64,000 nt of DNA from Marinobacter lipolyticus SM19 (lineage in GTDB: Bacteria; Pseudomonadota; Gammaproteobacteria; Pseudomonadales; Oleiphilaceae): positions 209,919 through 273,918 of the forward strand of contig NZ_KE007327.1 of the NCBI RefSeq assembly GCF_000397065.2, written 5' to 3'. Position 1 is the stretch's first letter; each line of letters starts with the position of its first letter. Below are positions 27,516-36,384 of this stretch, piece by piece. Made by a program: the position numbers and the translations under genes. The notes under the pieces are model-generated. The model did not search any database. It was not told the DNA's origin and saw only the letters and a list, made by a program, of their open reading frames with translations.

Positions 27516-29648
27516 GTGTCGGCAGAGGCAACGGTTGAAGGACTGGCGAAAGAGCTCAGCTCCTATCTGGATACCAATCGCATCAACCAGGTGCGACGGG
27601 CCTACTATTATGCCGAACAAGCCCACGAAGGCCAGATGCGCCGCAGTGGCGACCGTTACATCACCCACCCCCTGGCGGTTGCCCATATCCTTGCTGACCT
27701 GAAACTGGACCATCAGAGCCTGATGGCGGCTATGCTTCACGACGTCATTGAAGACACCGGCATTCCCAAGGATGCCCTGTCGGACCAGTTTGGCGAGGAT
27801 GTCGCCGAGCTGGTGGACGGTGTCAGCAAGCTGACCCAGATCGAATTCCGCTCCCGTGCCGAAGCCCAGGCCGAAAACTTCCAGAAGATGACCCTGGCGA
27901 TGGCCCGGGATATCCGCGTGATTCTGGTGAAGCTGGCGGACCGCCTGCACAATATGCGCACCCTTGGGCCGATGCCCTATGAAAAGCGTCTGCGCATTGC
28001 CACTGAAACCCTTGATATCTATGCCCCCATTGCCAATCGCCTGGGCATGCACTCGATATGCACCGAGCTGGAAGATCTGGGCTTTTCGTCCCTGTATCCG
28101 ATGCGCTCACGCTACATTTCCAAGGCGGTAGAGAAGCTGAGGGGCAGTCACCGGGAAATCATCGATGAGATTCGTGGCAGGCTCCAGGAGAAGCTGGAAG
28201 AGCGAGGGTTACCGGGCCGCATCCTGGGGCGCGAAAAACACCTGAACAGCATCTACAACAAGATGAAGTTCAAGCAGAAGTCGTTCCACGAAATCATGGA
28301 CGTGTACGCCTTCCGCATCATTACCGATACCGAGGACGACTGCTACCGCATTCTGGGTGCTGTGCACAGCCTGTACAAGCCACTGCCCGGGCGATTCAAG
28401 GATTACATCGCCATGCCCAAGGCCAATGGCTACCAATCCCTGCACACCACGCTATTCGGCATGCATGTGAACATCGAGATCCAGATCCGTACCGAGGAAA
28501 TGGAGCACATCGCGAACAACGGTATTGCCGCGCATTGGATGTACAAGAACGAACCCAGCAGCGTGACCAGTGTGAACCAATCCCGTGTGGATCGGTGGGT
28601 GCAGGGTTTGATGGAAATGCGGGAGCGGGCGGATGATTCCCTGGAATTTATCGAACACGTCAAGGTTGACCTGTTCCCGGATGAAATCTACGTATTCACG
28701 CCCAAGGGCAAGATTATGGAGCTGCCCAGCGGTGCGACACCGGTGGACTTCGCTTACGCCATCCACACTGATATTGGTAATGCCACGGTCGCCTGCCGAA
28801 TTAATCGTAACCTGGGGTCATTGAGTCAGCCGCTGCAGAGTGGCCAGACCGTGGAGGTCATCACCGCCCCTGGAGCGCGCCCGAACCCTGCGTGGCTGAG
28901 TTTCGTTGTTACCGGCAAGGCACGCAGCAGCATCCGCCACGTGCTGAAGAATCAGAAGCGGACTGAATCCCTGGAACTGGGCAAGGCCTTGCTGAAGAAA
29001 TCCCTCAAGGGTTTTGGTACCAGTTTGTCCAAAATCAGCGACAGTCAGATCGATGCGGTGGTCAAGCATAATCAGGTCACCAGTATGGATGATCTGGTCA
29101 GTGAGATTGGTTTGGGTAATCGGATGGCCTATCTGGTGGCCCGGCAATTGGTCAGTGGTGAGTCGGAAACCGCCGATACAGGATCCGATGACCAATCCCG
29201 GGGTAGCCCAGTGACAATTCGTGGCACCGAGGGCCTGTTGGTTCGTTTTGCCAGTTGCTGCAAGCCGATTCCCGGAGATCCGGTGGTGGGTATTATGGAC
29301 TCGGGCAAGGGCATGATGATCCATTCCGACACATGCTCTCGTCTGCCCGAGGACGATGAAGGTCGGGCACGTCTGACCCATCTGAAGTGGGCCAAGGACA
29401 TTACTGATGAGTTTTCCGTTGAATTGCGCGTAGAGCTGGAGCGTCAGCGTGGTGTGATTGCCGAGGTGGCGAACGCTGTCGCCATGGCTGACGGCAATAT
29501 CGAGCGCATCAACGTGGAAGAACAGAATGCGCGGCTGGGCGTTGTCAGTCTGGTGGTGCATGTCAACGGGCGCCGCCACCTGGCGAGAGTCATGCGGCGA
29601 ATTCGCAATATTCGCGCCGTAACCCACATCAACCGGGTGCGTCACTAA
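27516..29648 (+). CDS. spoT: Bifunctional (p)ppGpp synthetase/hydrolase SpoT
   Basis: RelA/SpoT homologue of 710 residues. The HD hydrolase domain has MLHDVIEDTGIP, and the synthetase domain has GREKHLNSIYNKM and the RFKD form of the catalytic loop (GRFKDYIAMPKANGYQSLHT), seen in bifunctional enzymes rather than the EXDD of RelA. A TGS domain (DEIYVFTPKGKIMELPSGAT) and a C-terminal ACT domain follow. The GTG start with GGGAGG upstream was preferred to an in-frame ATG 23 codons earlier, because that ATG is inside the rpoZ terminator. Confidence 0.96.
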   Translation: MSAEATVEGLAKELSSYLDTNRINQVRRAYYYAEQAHEGQMRRSGDRYITHPLAVAHILADLKLDHQSLMAAMLHDVIEDTGIPKDALSDQFGEDVAELVDGVSKLTQIEFRSRAEAQAENFQKMTLAMARDIRVILVKLADRLHNMRTLGPMPYEKRLRIATETLDIYAPIANRLGMHSICTELEDLGFSSLYPMRSRYISKAVEKLRGSHREIIDEIRGRLQEKLEERGLPGRILGREKHLNSIYNKMKFKQKSFHEIMDVYAFRIITDTEDDCYRILGAVHSLYKPLPGRFKDYIAMPKANGYQSLHTTLFGMHVNIEIQIRTEEMEHIANNGIAAHWMYKNEPSSVTSVNQSRVDRWVQGLMEMRERADDSLEFIEHVKVDLFPDEIYVFTPKGKIMELPSGATPVDFAYAIHTDIGNATVACRINRNLGSLSQPLQSGQTVEVITAPGARPNPAWLSFVVTGKARSSIRHVLKNQKRTESLELGKALLKKSLKGFGTSLSKISDSQIDAVVKHNQVTSMDDLVSEIGLGNRMAYLVARQLVSGESETADTGSDDQSRGSPVTIRGTEGLLVRFASCCKPIPGDPVVGIMDSGKGMMIHSDTCSRLPEDDEGRARLTHLKWAKDITDEFSVELRVELERQRGVIAEVANAVAMADGNIERINVEEQNARLGVVSLVVHVNGRRHLARVMRRIRNIRAVTHINRVRH

Positions 29649-29733
29649 CCCGGAATGCCGACCAACGGCTGGTTGACAGGGTGCGCTCCAAGGGGCGACG
29701 ATTGGCGTTTTGGAAGAGAGGAACCCAAAGGTC

Positions 29734-30120
29734 ATGACCAATAAATCGATTATCCAGACCGAAAACGCACCCCAGGCAATCGGTACCTATTCCCAGGCGG
29801 TGAAAGCTGGCGATACCGTATACCTGTCGGGCCAGATTCCTCTGGTACCGGAAACCATGGAAGTGGTTGCCGGTGATTTCGCCGCCAAGACCCGTCAGGT
29901 GTTCGAGAACCTGAAAGCGGTCTGCGAAGCCAGTGGTGGTGAGCTGAAGGACATCGTCAAACTCAACATCTACATGACGGACCTGGCTAACTTTGCCACA
30001 GTCAACGAAATCATGGCGACGTATTTCCAGGAGCCATACCCTGCCCGTGCTGCTGTCGGTGTTGCGGCACTGCCAAAGGGTGTGCCCATTGAGATGGAAG
30101 CGGTGATGGTTCTGAGCTGA
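29734..30120 (+). CDS. ridA: 2-iminobutanoate/2-iminopropanoate deaminase RidA
   Basis: Small trimeric enzyme of 128 residues that hydrolyses reactive enamine/imine intermediates released by PLP enzymes. Family motifs are [20 protein letters not shown] and [14 protein letters not shown], and the catalytic-type arginine in YPARAAVGV is present. It follows spoT by 85 bp, the same order as in Pseudomonas. The ATG after AGAGAGG is used rather than an ATG eight codons upstream. Confidence 0.95.
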   Translation: MTNKSIIQTENAPQAIGTYSQAVKAGDTVYLSGQIPLVPETMEVVAGDFAAKTRQVFENLKAVCEASGGELKDIVKLNIYMTDLANFATVNEIMATYFQEPYPARAAVGVAALPKGVPIEMEAVMVLS

Positions 30121-30143
30121 TTGGCAAAGGCCAGTAGCGAGAA

Positions 30144-30173
30144 AAGCGGCCACTTGAACGGGCCGCTTTTTTT
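30144..30173 (+). terminator. Intrinsic terminator after ridA
   Basis: AAGCGGCC and GGCCGCTT form an 8-bp stem with a 9-base loop, followed by a run of T. It sits just before the end of the convergent oxidoreductase gene. Confidence 0.85.
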
Positions 30174-31041
30174 ATGGGCGCTCGGCAATCATTTCCCGAT
30201 AGCCTGCCCGGAAATCCGGGTAGCGAAAGTGGTAACCGCTGCCCAGCAACCGCTGGTTACTGCACCGTTTGCTGCCGGCCCGGCCGCCGATACGGGCATC
30301 GGCTTTCGGAGTGGCGCAAGGCTGCTGCTCCTGAACCCATTGGACCACCTCATCCAGCCTGACCGGTTCGCAATCGCTGGCAATGTAGCAGTTATCGATG
30401 TCTTCGCCACTGAGTGACTTGTGGAGCAGGTGAGCGACGACCGCTGCTGCGTCGGCTTCGTGAATGCGGTTACTGAACGGGCCGGGACTGACCGGATTCA
30501 TGTTGCCGGCGACCACCGCATCCAGAAAGCGCCGGCGAGAGGGTCCGTAAATCCCGCTGAAACGAACAACGGTGGTGGCGAACCCGCTGTCCAGTGCGAG
30601 ATTCTCGCCGGCCAGTATGGTCTGGCCACTGAAGCGCGATGGTTTCGTCGGGCTCGATTCGTCGACCCAGCTATCATCGTCCTGAGCGTAGACACTGGTG
30701 CTGCTTATGAAGATCAGACGTTGAAGTGTCTGGCCCGACAGCGCGTGCAGCAGGTTGTTCAGGCCGTTCACATAGGCATCCTGATAGCCCTGCTCATCAT
30801 AGCTGGAGGGAGTCAGGCAATAGATCACGGCATCAAGTTGGTCAGGTATGACGCTATTAAGCTGGTCTGCCTGCAAAAGATCGGCGCCCAGTGGATGAAT
30901 GGCGGCGGGTATCCTGTCCGGGTTTCGTCTGAGTCCGAACACTTCGGCCTGCTCGCTCAGTAATGAGGCAATGCTGCCACCCAGCTTGCCACAGCCGGCG
31001 ACAAGAATTCGCGGCAGTTTATTGCTTTCAGTGATTGCCAT
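30172..31041 (-). CDS. NAD-dependent epimerase/dehydratase family protein
   Basis: A 289-residue extended short-chain dehydrogenase. The N-terminal Rossmann motif is ILVAGCGKLGGSIASLL, the SDR serine segment is LIFISSTSVYAQ, and RFSGIYGPSRRRF follows. It resembles the YeeZ-type SDRs whose substrates are not known; the canonical YxxxK is not obvious, since the region after SVY is acidic. The ATG giving MAITESN is used. It is divergent from oxyR, and the shared intergenic region could hold an OxyR site. Confidence 0.85.
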   Translation of the reverse strand: MAITESNKLPRILVAGCGKLGGSIASLLSEQAEVFGLRRNPDRIPAAIHPLGADLLQADQLNSVIPDQLDAVIYCLTPSSYDEQGYQDAYVNGLNNLLHALSGQTLQRLIFISSTSVYAQDDDSWVDESSPTKPSRFSGQTILAGENLALDSGFATTVVRFSGIYGPSRRRFLDAVVAGNMNPVSPGPFSNRIHEADAAAVVAHLLHKSLSGEDIDNCYIASDCEPVRLDEVVQWVQEQQPCATPKADARIGGRAGSKRCSNQRLLGSGYHFRYPDFRAGYREMIAERP

Positions 31042-31152
31042 AGACAATTTCAATCCTTATGCTTTGGCGTATCGACCAAAGGGACATTTAAATACACCGA
31101 CCTCTGACCCGGACGAATTTTTGACCTGGAAAAACCCTGACCGGAGCTCACC

Positions 31153-32112
31153 ATGACTCTCACCGAGTTACGATACGTTGTTACCCTGGCACGGGAAAGG
31201 CATTTTGGCCGCGCTGCCGAGCGCTGTCATGTCAGTCAGCCCACACTGAGTGTGGCGGTGAAGAAGCTGGAAGACGAACTCGGTATTCCCCTGTTTGAAC
31301 GAAGTAAAAGCAGTATCCGTGTCACCGAAACCGGTCTGCGTATTATTGAACAGGCCCAGCGCGTTCTGGATCAGGTTGGTGTGATCAAGGACATGGCCCA
31401 GGACGGCAAGAACCAGCTGAACTCTCCGTTGAAAGTCGGTGCTATTTATACCATTGGTCCGTACCTCTTTCCTCACCTTTTGCCTGAATTACGGCGTGCC
31501 GCACCGGATATGCCGTTGTTCATAGAAGAAAACTACACCGCCAGCCTGCGCCAGAAGCTCCGTCACTCAGAGCTGGATGCCATTATTATCGCGCTGCCGT
31601 TCGAAGAGCCTGAAGTAGTAACCCTGCCGCTGTATGACGAGCCGTTCGTCGTCCTGCTGCCTGCAGGCCACCCGCTGGCGGAGCGAGAAAGCCTGACCGC
31701 GGAAGAACTGGCAAAGGAACAACTGCTGTTGCTTGGCCCCGGCCACTGTTTCCGGGATCAGGTACTGGAGTCCTGCCCGCCATTGGTGGAAGCCGTTACC
31801 CGTCATGCCGGTGCGACTTCCCCGGCACTGGTCACCGAGGGCAGCTCCCTTGAAACCATTCGCCACATGGTCGCTTCCGGGCTGGGTATTACCGTGCTGC
31901 CACTCTCAGCAGCTACCGCCATGCAGTATCACGAAGACATCCTGGCGGTTCGACCGTTCGCCCCACCGGTGCCGTTCCGTACGGTGGCTCTGGCATGGCG
32001 GGTGACATTCCCACGTCCGAAAGCCATCGATGTATTGTCGCTGGCGGCGAGCCAGTGTCGTGTCATTGAAAAGGCAAAATCCGATACCCCGGCCGTTGCA
32101 GCCAGCGCCTGA
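31153..32112 (+). CDS. oxyR: Hydrogen peroxide-sensing regulator OxyR
   Basis: LysR-family regulator of 319 residues. The winged-helix domain is at the N-terminus (FGRAAERCHVSQPTLSVAVKKLE). The two redox cysteines are Cys199 and Cys208 in LGPGHCFRDQVLESCPP, with the same numbers as in E. coli OxyR, so peroxide sensing through a disulfide is well supported. It is 8 bp upstream of recG and almost certainly co-transcribed, as in Pseudomonas, linking oxidative stress to DNA repair. Confidence 0.97.
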   Translation: MTLTELRYVVTLARERHFGRAAERCHVSQPTLSVAVKKLEDELGIPLFERSKSSIRVTETGLRIIEQAQRVLDQVGVIKDMAQDGKNQLNSPLKVGAIYTIGPYLFPHLLPELRRAAPDMPLFIEENYTASLRQKLRHSELDAIIIALPFEEPEVVTLPLYDEPFVVLLPAGHPLAERESLTAEELAKEQLLLLGPGHCFRDQVLESCPPLVEAVTRHAGATSPALVTEGSSLETIRHMVASGLGITVLPLSAATAMQYHEDILAVRPFAPPVPFRTVALAWRVTFPRPKAIDVLSLAASQCRVIEKAKSDTPAVAASA

Positions 32113-32120
32113 GGCCTGCC

Positions 32121-34196
32121 ATGACCTCACTGGATGATATTCCGGTCACCACACTCAAGGGCGTAGGCAGCGCCCTGGCGGACCGGCTTGCCAAGCTGGG
32201 GATACACTCCCTGCAGGATCTGTTGTTTCATCTGCCCCATCGGTACGAAGACCGCACCCGGATCATCCCCATGGGAAATCTGCGCATTGGCGATGTCGGT
32301 GTGGTGGAAGGCGAGGTGATGAAAACCGATCTGGTCATGGGGCGGCGGCGCAGCCTGCAGGTCACCCTGAAGGACCACAGCGGCTTCCTGGTCATGCGGT
32401 TTTTTCACTTCAACGCAGCCCAGAAGAACCAGCTGACCGAAGGCACTCGGGTACGCTGCTTTGGCGAAGTCCGCCCTGGCCGGGCCGGCTACGAGTTTTA
32501 CCACCCCGAGTATCAGACCAATCCGCCCCCGATGCCTGCGGAAGGTGAGGCTACCCTGACACCGGTGTACCCCCTGACGGAAGGTATCCAGCAGCCGCGG
32601 GTGCGTTCCCTGTGTGAACAGGCCTTGTCCTACCTGAAACGCTATCCCATTCGTGACTGGTTGCCTGCGGCTCTGCTGGCGGACTATCAACTGCCCGGTA
32701 TCACGGATGCCGTAGCGCTGGTGCATTCGCCTCCTGCCAACGCTCCGGTTCACTTGTTAATGGAAGGCAAGCACCCGGCCCAGCAACGGCTGGTGATGGA
32801 AGAGTTGCTGGCCCACCAGCTCAGCCTGCTGCAGGTCAGGGAGCAGATCCAGGCGAAGGAAGCTTTGCCGTTGTTACCCACCGGCGACCTTGTGGAACGC
32901 TTTCTGGATGCCTTGCCCTTCCGCCTGACCGGAGCCCAGCAGTACGTTGTCGGTGAGATCCGCCAGGATCTCAGTCAGCCGTTGCCGATGTTGCGCCTGG
33001 TCCAGGGCGATGTTGGCTCGGGGAAAACCGTGGTGGCCGCGTTGGCGGCGCTGCAAACCATAGGCGCAGGGGCTCAGGTTGCGTTGATGGCTCCTACCGA
33101 AATTCTCGCGGAACAGCATTACCACAACTTCCGGGAATGGCTCGAGCCACTGGGTATTCGTCTGGCCTGGCTATCCGGCAAGGTCAAGGGCAAGGCCCGG
33201 CGGGAAGCGCTGGAACAGGTCAGTAGTGGTGAGGCGACGGTGGCCATTGGCACCCATGCACTGTTCCAGGACGATGTGGTGTTCAATCGTCTGGCCCTGG
33301 TGATCGTCGATGAGCAACACCGCTTTGGTGTCCATCAACGCCTGGCATTGCGCGAGAAAGGGGTGGGTGGTTCTCTTGCTCCTCATCAGCTGATCATGAC
33401 GGCAACGCCGATTCCGAGAACCCTGGCCATGAGCGCCTATGCCGACCTGGATACTTCGGTGATCGATGAATTGCCGCCCGGGAGAAAGCCTATTGAAACC
33501 ATCGCGATACCCGATAGCCGCCGGGACGATGTGGTCGATCGGGTTCGCAACGCCTGCCAGGAGGGACGCCAGGCCTATTGGGTCTGTACACTGATTGAAG
33601 AATCCGAAGCGCTACAGTGTCAGGCAGCGGAGGTTACCGCCCAGGAGTTGTCGGAGCGCCTGCCGGACCTGACAATTGGGCTGGTTCACGGGCGTCTGAA
33701 AGCGGCGGAAAAAGCCGAGGTTATGGCCCGGTTCAAGCATGGGGAGTTGGACCTGTTGGTGGCAACAACGGTCATCGAGGTTGGCGTGGATGTCCCCAAC
33801 GCCTCGCTTATCATCATCGAAAACCCGGAGCGGCTGGGGCTTGCACAGTTGCACCAGCTGCGAGGTCGAGTGGGGCGGGGTGAACAGGCCAGCTTCTGTG
33901 TCCTGATGTATCACCCGCCACTGTCCCTGAATGGCAAAGCCAGGTTGCAGGCTCTGCGTGATAGCCAGGATGGTTTTGTGATCGCGGAGAAAGACCTGGA
34001 AATTCGTGGGCCGGGTGAGGTGCTGGGAACGCGTCAAACCGGCATGATGCAGTTTCGATTGGCTGATTTCGAGCGTGACAAAGGTTGGATTGAGCCAATC
34101 CGGGAAATGGCACCGGGGTTGATGAAACAGCCCGAAGTAGTCGGTGGCCTGATTCGTCGTTGGCTGGGTGAGAGAATTCGATACGGCGACGTCTAA
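32121..34196 (+). CDS. recG: ATP-dependent DNA helicase RecG
   Basis: Branch-migration helicase of 691 residues that remodels stalled replication forks and Holliday junctions. The N-terminal wedge/OB domain is present (KTDLVMGRRRSLQVTLKD). Motif I is GDVGSGKT, motif II DEQHRFG, and motif VI in the C-terminal lobe includes QLRGRVGRGEQASFC. The length matches E. coli RecG. It overlaps no neighbour but follows oxyR closely. Confidence 0.97.
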   Translation: MTSLDDIPVTTLKGVGSALADRLAKLGIHSLQDLLFHLPHRYEDRTRIIPMGNLRIGDVGVVEGEVMKTDLVMGRRRSLQVTLKDHSGFLVMRFFHFNAAQKNQLTEGTRVRCFGEVRPGRAGYEFYHPEYQTNPPPMPAEGEATLTPVYPLTEGIQQPRVRSLCEQALSYLKRYPIRDWLPAALLADYQLPGITDAVALVHSPPANAPVHLLMEGKHPAQQRLVMEELLAHQLSLLQVREQIQAKEALPLLPTGDLVERFLDALPFRLTGAQQYVVGEIRQDLSQPLPMLRLVQGDVGSGKTVVAALAALQTIGAGAQVALMAPTEILAEQHYHNFREWLEPLGIRLAWLSGKVKGKARREALEQVSSGEATVAIGTHALFQDDVVFNRLALVIVDEQHRFGVHQRLALREKGVGGSLAPHQLIMTATPIPRTLAMSAYADLDTSVIDELPPGRKPIETIAIPDSRRDDVVDRVRNACQEGRQAYWVCTLIEESEALQCQAAEVTAQELSERLPDLTIGLVHGRLKAAEKAEVMARFKHGELDLLVATTVIEVGVDVPNASLIIIENPERLGLAQLHQLRGRVGRGEQASFCVLMYHPPLSLNGKARLQALRDSQDGFVIAEKDLEIRGPGEVLGTRQTGMMQFRLADFERDKGWIEPIREMAPGLMKQPEVVGGLIRRWLGERIRYGDV

Positions 34197-34241
34197 AGTC
34201 ATTGTGTCACGAGGTGGCACGTCAGACATTGGGGAATAACC

Positions 34242-35606
34242 ATGGAATTACCGGTTTCGGTCCGGGAAGCGCTGGGCGACAATGCGGGGGAGGTGGCCCT
34301 GCGGGATATACGTCAGGCAGAGAGTGACCAGTTGCTGAGAATGGTGTTGCTCAGTGACGATCAGGGAAACGTGCAGGCCATCTGCCGGCATGATGATCTT
34401 CTTGATATCAATTCGCTCAATCGCCAACTTGGGCGGGATCTGCGGGTGATGAAGCGTCGTGAGCAGCTGAGAGTCAGGGAGCGCGCGGGGCTGACGGAAT
34501 TGCCGGCGTTGCCGTCACTGACCGGATGGCCCACTATTGTGGACAATCGCGTGGACAGCCTGGAGGCCATCGCCATCGTTCTCGGTTCGCAAGACCTGGC
34601 CATGGTGATGCCAAGTGAGGATTTTCGTGCGATGACCGCTCAGGGTGAGAGGGCGGATTTTGCGGTGGCTCCGGAAAGCATCCGGATCAATCTGGATTAC
34701 CCGGAGAAGGATCTGGATCAGCTCCATTCTGCCATCAAGAGATTCACCGGGCTGAGAATCCAGCAGCGCCTGGAAGATACGCTCGAGCTGCCACCACTTC
34801 CCGAGACTGCCCAGCGTATTATTCGCTTGCGTGTAAATCCCAACGCGGAGATGGGGGACCTGGTTGATATTGTCGAGAGTGATCCCAGTCTGGCGGCACA
34901 AATCGTGAGTTGGGCTTCATCGTCCTTTTATGCTGCGGCCGGACAGGTCCGGTCGGTGCATGACGCCGTCTCACGGGTGCTGGGGTTCGATCTGGTGATG
35001 AACCTGTCAATGGGGCTGGCCCTCGGCCGGGCTCTTGCCAAACCAAATGACCACCCGGAAGGGTATGTGGATTATTGGCAGCAGGCCATCTGGCAGGCTC
35101 AGGCCGCGAGCATTCTGAGTACGATGATGCCTCGTGGTGAGCGCCCCGTATCCGGTCTGGCGTATCTGGCCGGACTGTTACACAACTTTGGTTATCTGGT
35201 ATTGGCTCAGGTTTTCCCTCCGCATTTCAAGCTCGTGTGTCGCTCACTGGAGGTGAATGCCAACATGGACCCCGCGGTGACCGAACAATATTTGCTGGGA
35301 ATAACCCGCGAGCAGATAGCGGCCGAGCTTATGCAGAACTGGGGGATGCCCGATGAGGTAGTCCTGGCTATTCGCTATCAGAAAAACCCGGACTACGACG
35401 GTGCGCACAGTGCCTACGCCAGATTACTTTGGTTAGGTCGTCAGTTACTCACAAAACGTGGTGTGGTTTTGGGAGGCAGTGAAGAAATACCCCGGTCCCT
35501 TTACGAATCACTGGGACTTGATCAGGCTGCCGTCGAAGAGCAATTTGACAAACTGGTCGGGAACAAGGCCAGCGTCATGGCCATGGCCGGCATGATGACG
35601 TCTTGA
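34242..35606 (+). CDS. Two-domain protein: YbaK-like N-terminus and HDOD
   Basis: A 454-residue protein. Residues 1 to about 165 resemble the YbaK/aminoacyl-tRNA deacylase fold (RHDDLLDINSLNRQLGRDLR, MVMPSEDFRAMTAQ). Residues about 175-400 form an HDOD domain (LPPLPETAQRIIRLRVNPNA, VESDPSLAAQIVSWASSSFY, AYLAGLLHNFGYLVLAQVFP). HDOD proteins are signalling or scaffold modules without metal-dependent phosphohydrolase activity. A similar gene follows recG in Pseudomonas. The role is unknown; linkage to oxyR-recG hints at stress signalling. Confidence 0.8.
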   Translation: MELPVSVREALGDNAGEVALRDIRQAESDQLLRMVLLSDDQGNVQAICRHDDLLDINSLNRQLGRDLRVMKRREQLRVRERAGLTELPALPSLTGWPTIVDNRVDSLEAIAIVLGSQDLAMVMPSEDFRAMTAQGERADFAVAPESIRINLDYPEKDLDQLHSAIKRFTGLRIQQRLEDTLELPPLPETAQRIIRLRVNPNAEMGDLVDIVESDPSLAAQIVSWASSSFYAAAGQVRSVHDAVSRVLGFDLVMNLSMGLALGRALAKPNDHPEGYVDYWQQAIWQAQAASILSTMMPRGERPVSGLAYLAGLLHNFGYLVLAQVFPPHFKLVCRSLEVNANMDPAVTEQYLLGITREQIAAELMQNWGMPDEVVLAIRYQKNPDYDGAHSAYARLLWLGRQLLTKRGVVLGGSEEIPRSLYESLGLDQAAVEEQFDKLVGNKASVMAMAGMMTS

Positions 35607-35909
35607 TTTTACTATAAAAAAGCCGGCCAAAAGGCCGGCAAGCTCACCCGCTTGTTGCAGAGTCGTCCAAACTTATCAGGAGAAAACAACGTAAGGTGTC
35701 CGCAGAGATTGGGTAGGACTACCTTGTCTTTAAATTTAGACGATGAGCTTGAAATTAAAAGTCAACCTTGGTAACGAAAATCGGTCAGGTTGACTGTTTC
35801 ATTTTTTAAACACTGGAATACGTTGATTTCCAAAGTTAAATACCCCTGGGTTCTTGGTATTCCTGTTACAAAATGTTACAAATTAATCCGGCGGGAGTAA
35901 GGGTTAACG
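35607..35909. other. Intergenic region with two terminator-like hairpins
   Basis: About 300 bp between convergent genes without a supported reading frame. A strong hairpin with a minus-strand T-run lies at its left end (listed separately). AGTCAACCT and AGGTTGACT (35760-35768 and 35787-35795) form a 9-bp stem followed on the plus strand by GTTTCATTTTTT. The middle is A+T-richer than its neighbours. It could contain a small RNA or long 3' untranslated ends. Confidence 0.5.
35615..35639 (-). terminator. Intrinsic terminator, minus strand
   Basis: GCCGGCC-AAAA-GGCCGGC is a perfect 7-bp GC stem. Read on the minus strand it is followed by TTTTTTATA, so it terminates leftward transcripts. The nearest leftward gene ends about 270 bp upstream. 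Confidence 0.75.
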
Positions 35910-36365
35910 TCAGAAGGTGTGATGCCGAAGGGCGGTTGCCGCACGACGGATCGCGTCCGCGTTCTTTTCTTCTATGGTACGGCGTTCTTTGTCCATCTTT
36001 TCGATGAAGCGGGTGTTCGTAGCCTGCCGAGCCCTATGCGTCGGCATATGCTGGATCTGGTCGTAGACTTCCTGGAAGACCCGGAAGGGTGACTGTGCCA
36101 GCAGCTCCGGAGCTACGTGGTCCAGTAATCCCTTCAGCCGCAGACAGGCCTCTGAGTATTCGACCTGATCCTCTTCGACCGCCATGGCAATGACATGGAT
36201 GCTTTCCACCATGGATTGCCGGCGTTCCGACTGGAACGCCCGGTTTTTGTCTGCCCGCTTGCGGTATGTCTTCAGCAGTCTGGCCTGGCGCACAATGAAA
36301 GCCGAAAGCACGGCGATGGCGATCAGGCCAGCAATAATCAGTGTCCACTGGAGCCACACGGGCAT
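35910..36365 (-). CDS. DUF2489 membrane-anchored protein
   Basis: A 151-residue protein with one N-terminal transmembrane helix (about residues 7-28) and a cytoplasmic basic and helical domain that matches the DUF2489 family of gammaproteobacteria. The ATG after GAGGA was chosen; it lies 19 bp after the stop of the molybdopterin oxidoreductase gene, so the two are co-transcribed. Function is unknown. Confidence 0.8.
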   Translation of the reverse strand: MPVWLQWTLIIAGLIAIAVLSAFIVRQARLLKTYRKRADKNRAFQSERRQSMVESIHVIAMAVEEDQVEYSEACLRLKGLLDHVAPELLAQSPFRVFQEVYDQIQHMPTHRARQATNTRFIEKMDKERRTIEEKNADAIRRAATALRHHTF

Positions 36366-36384
36366 AGGTTCATCCTCGTTTCTA

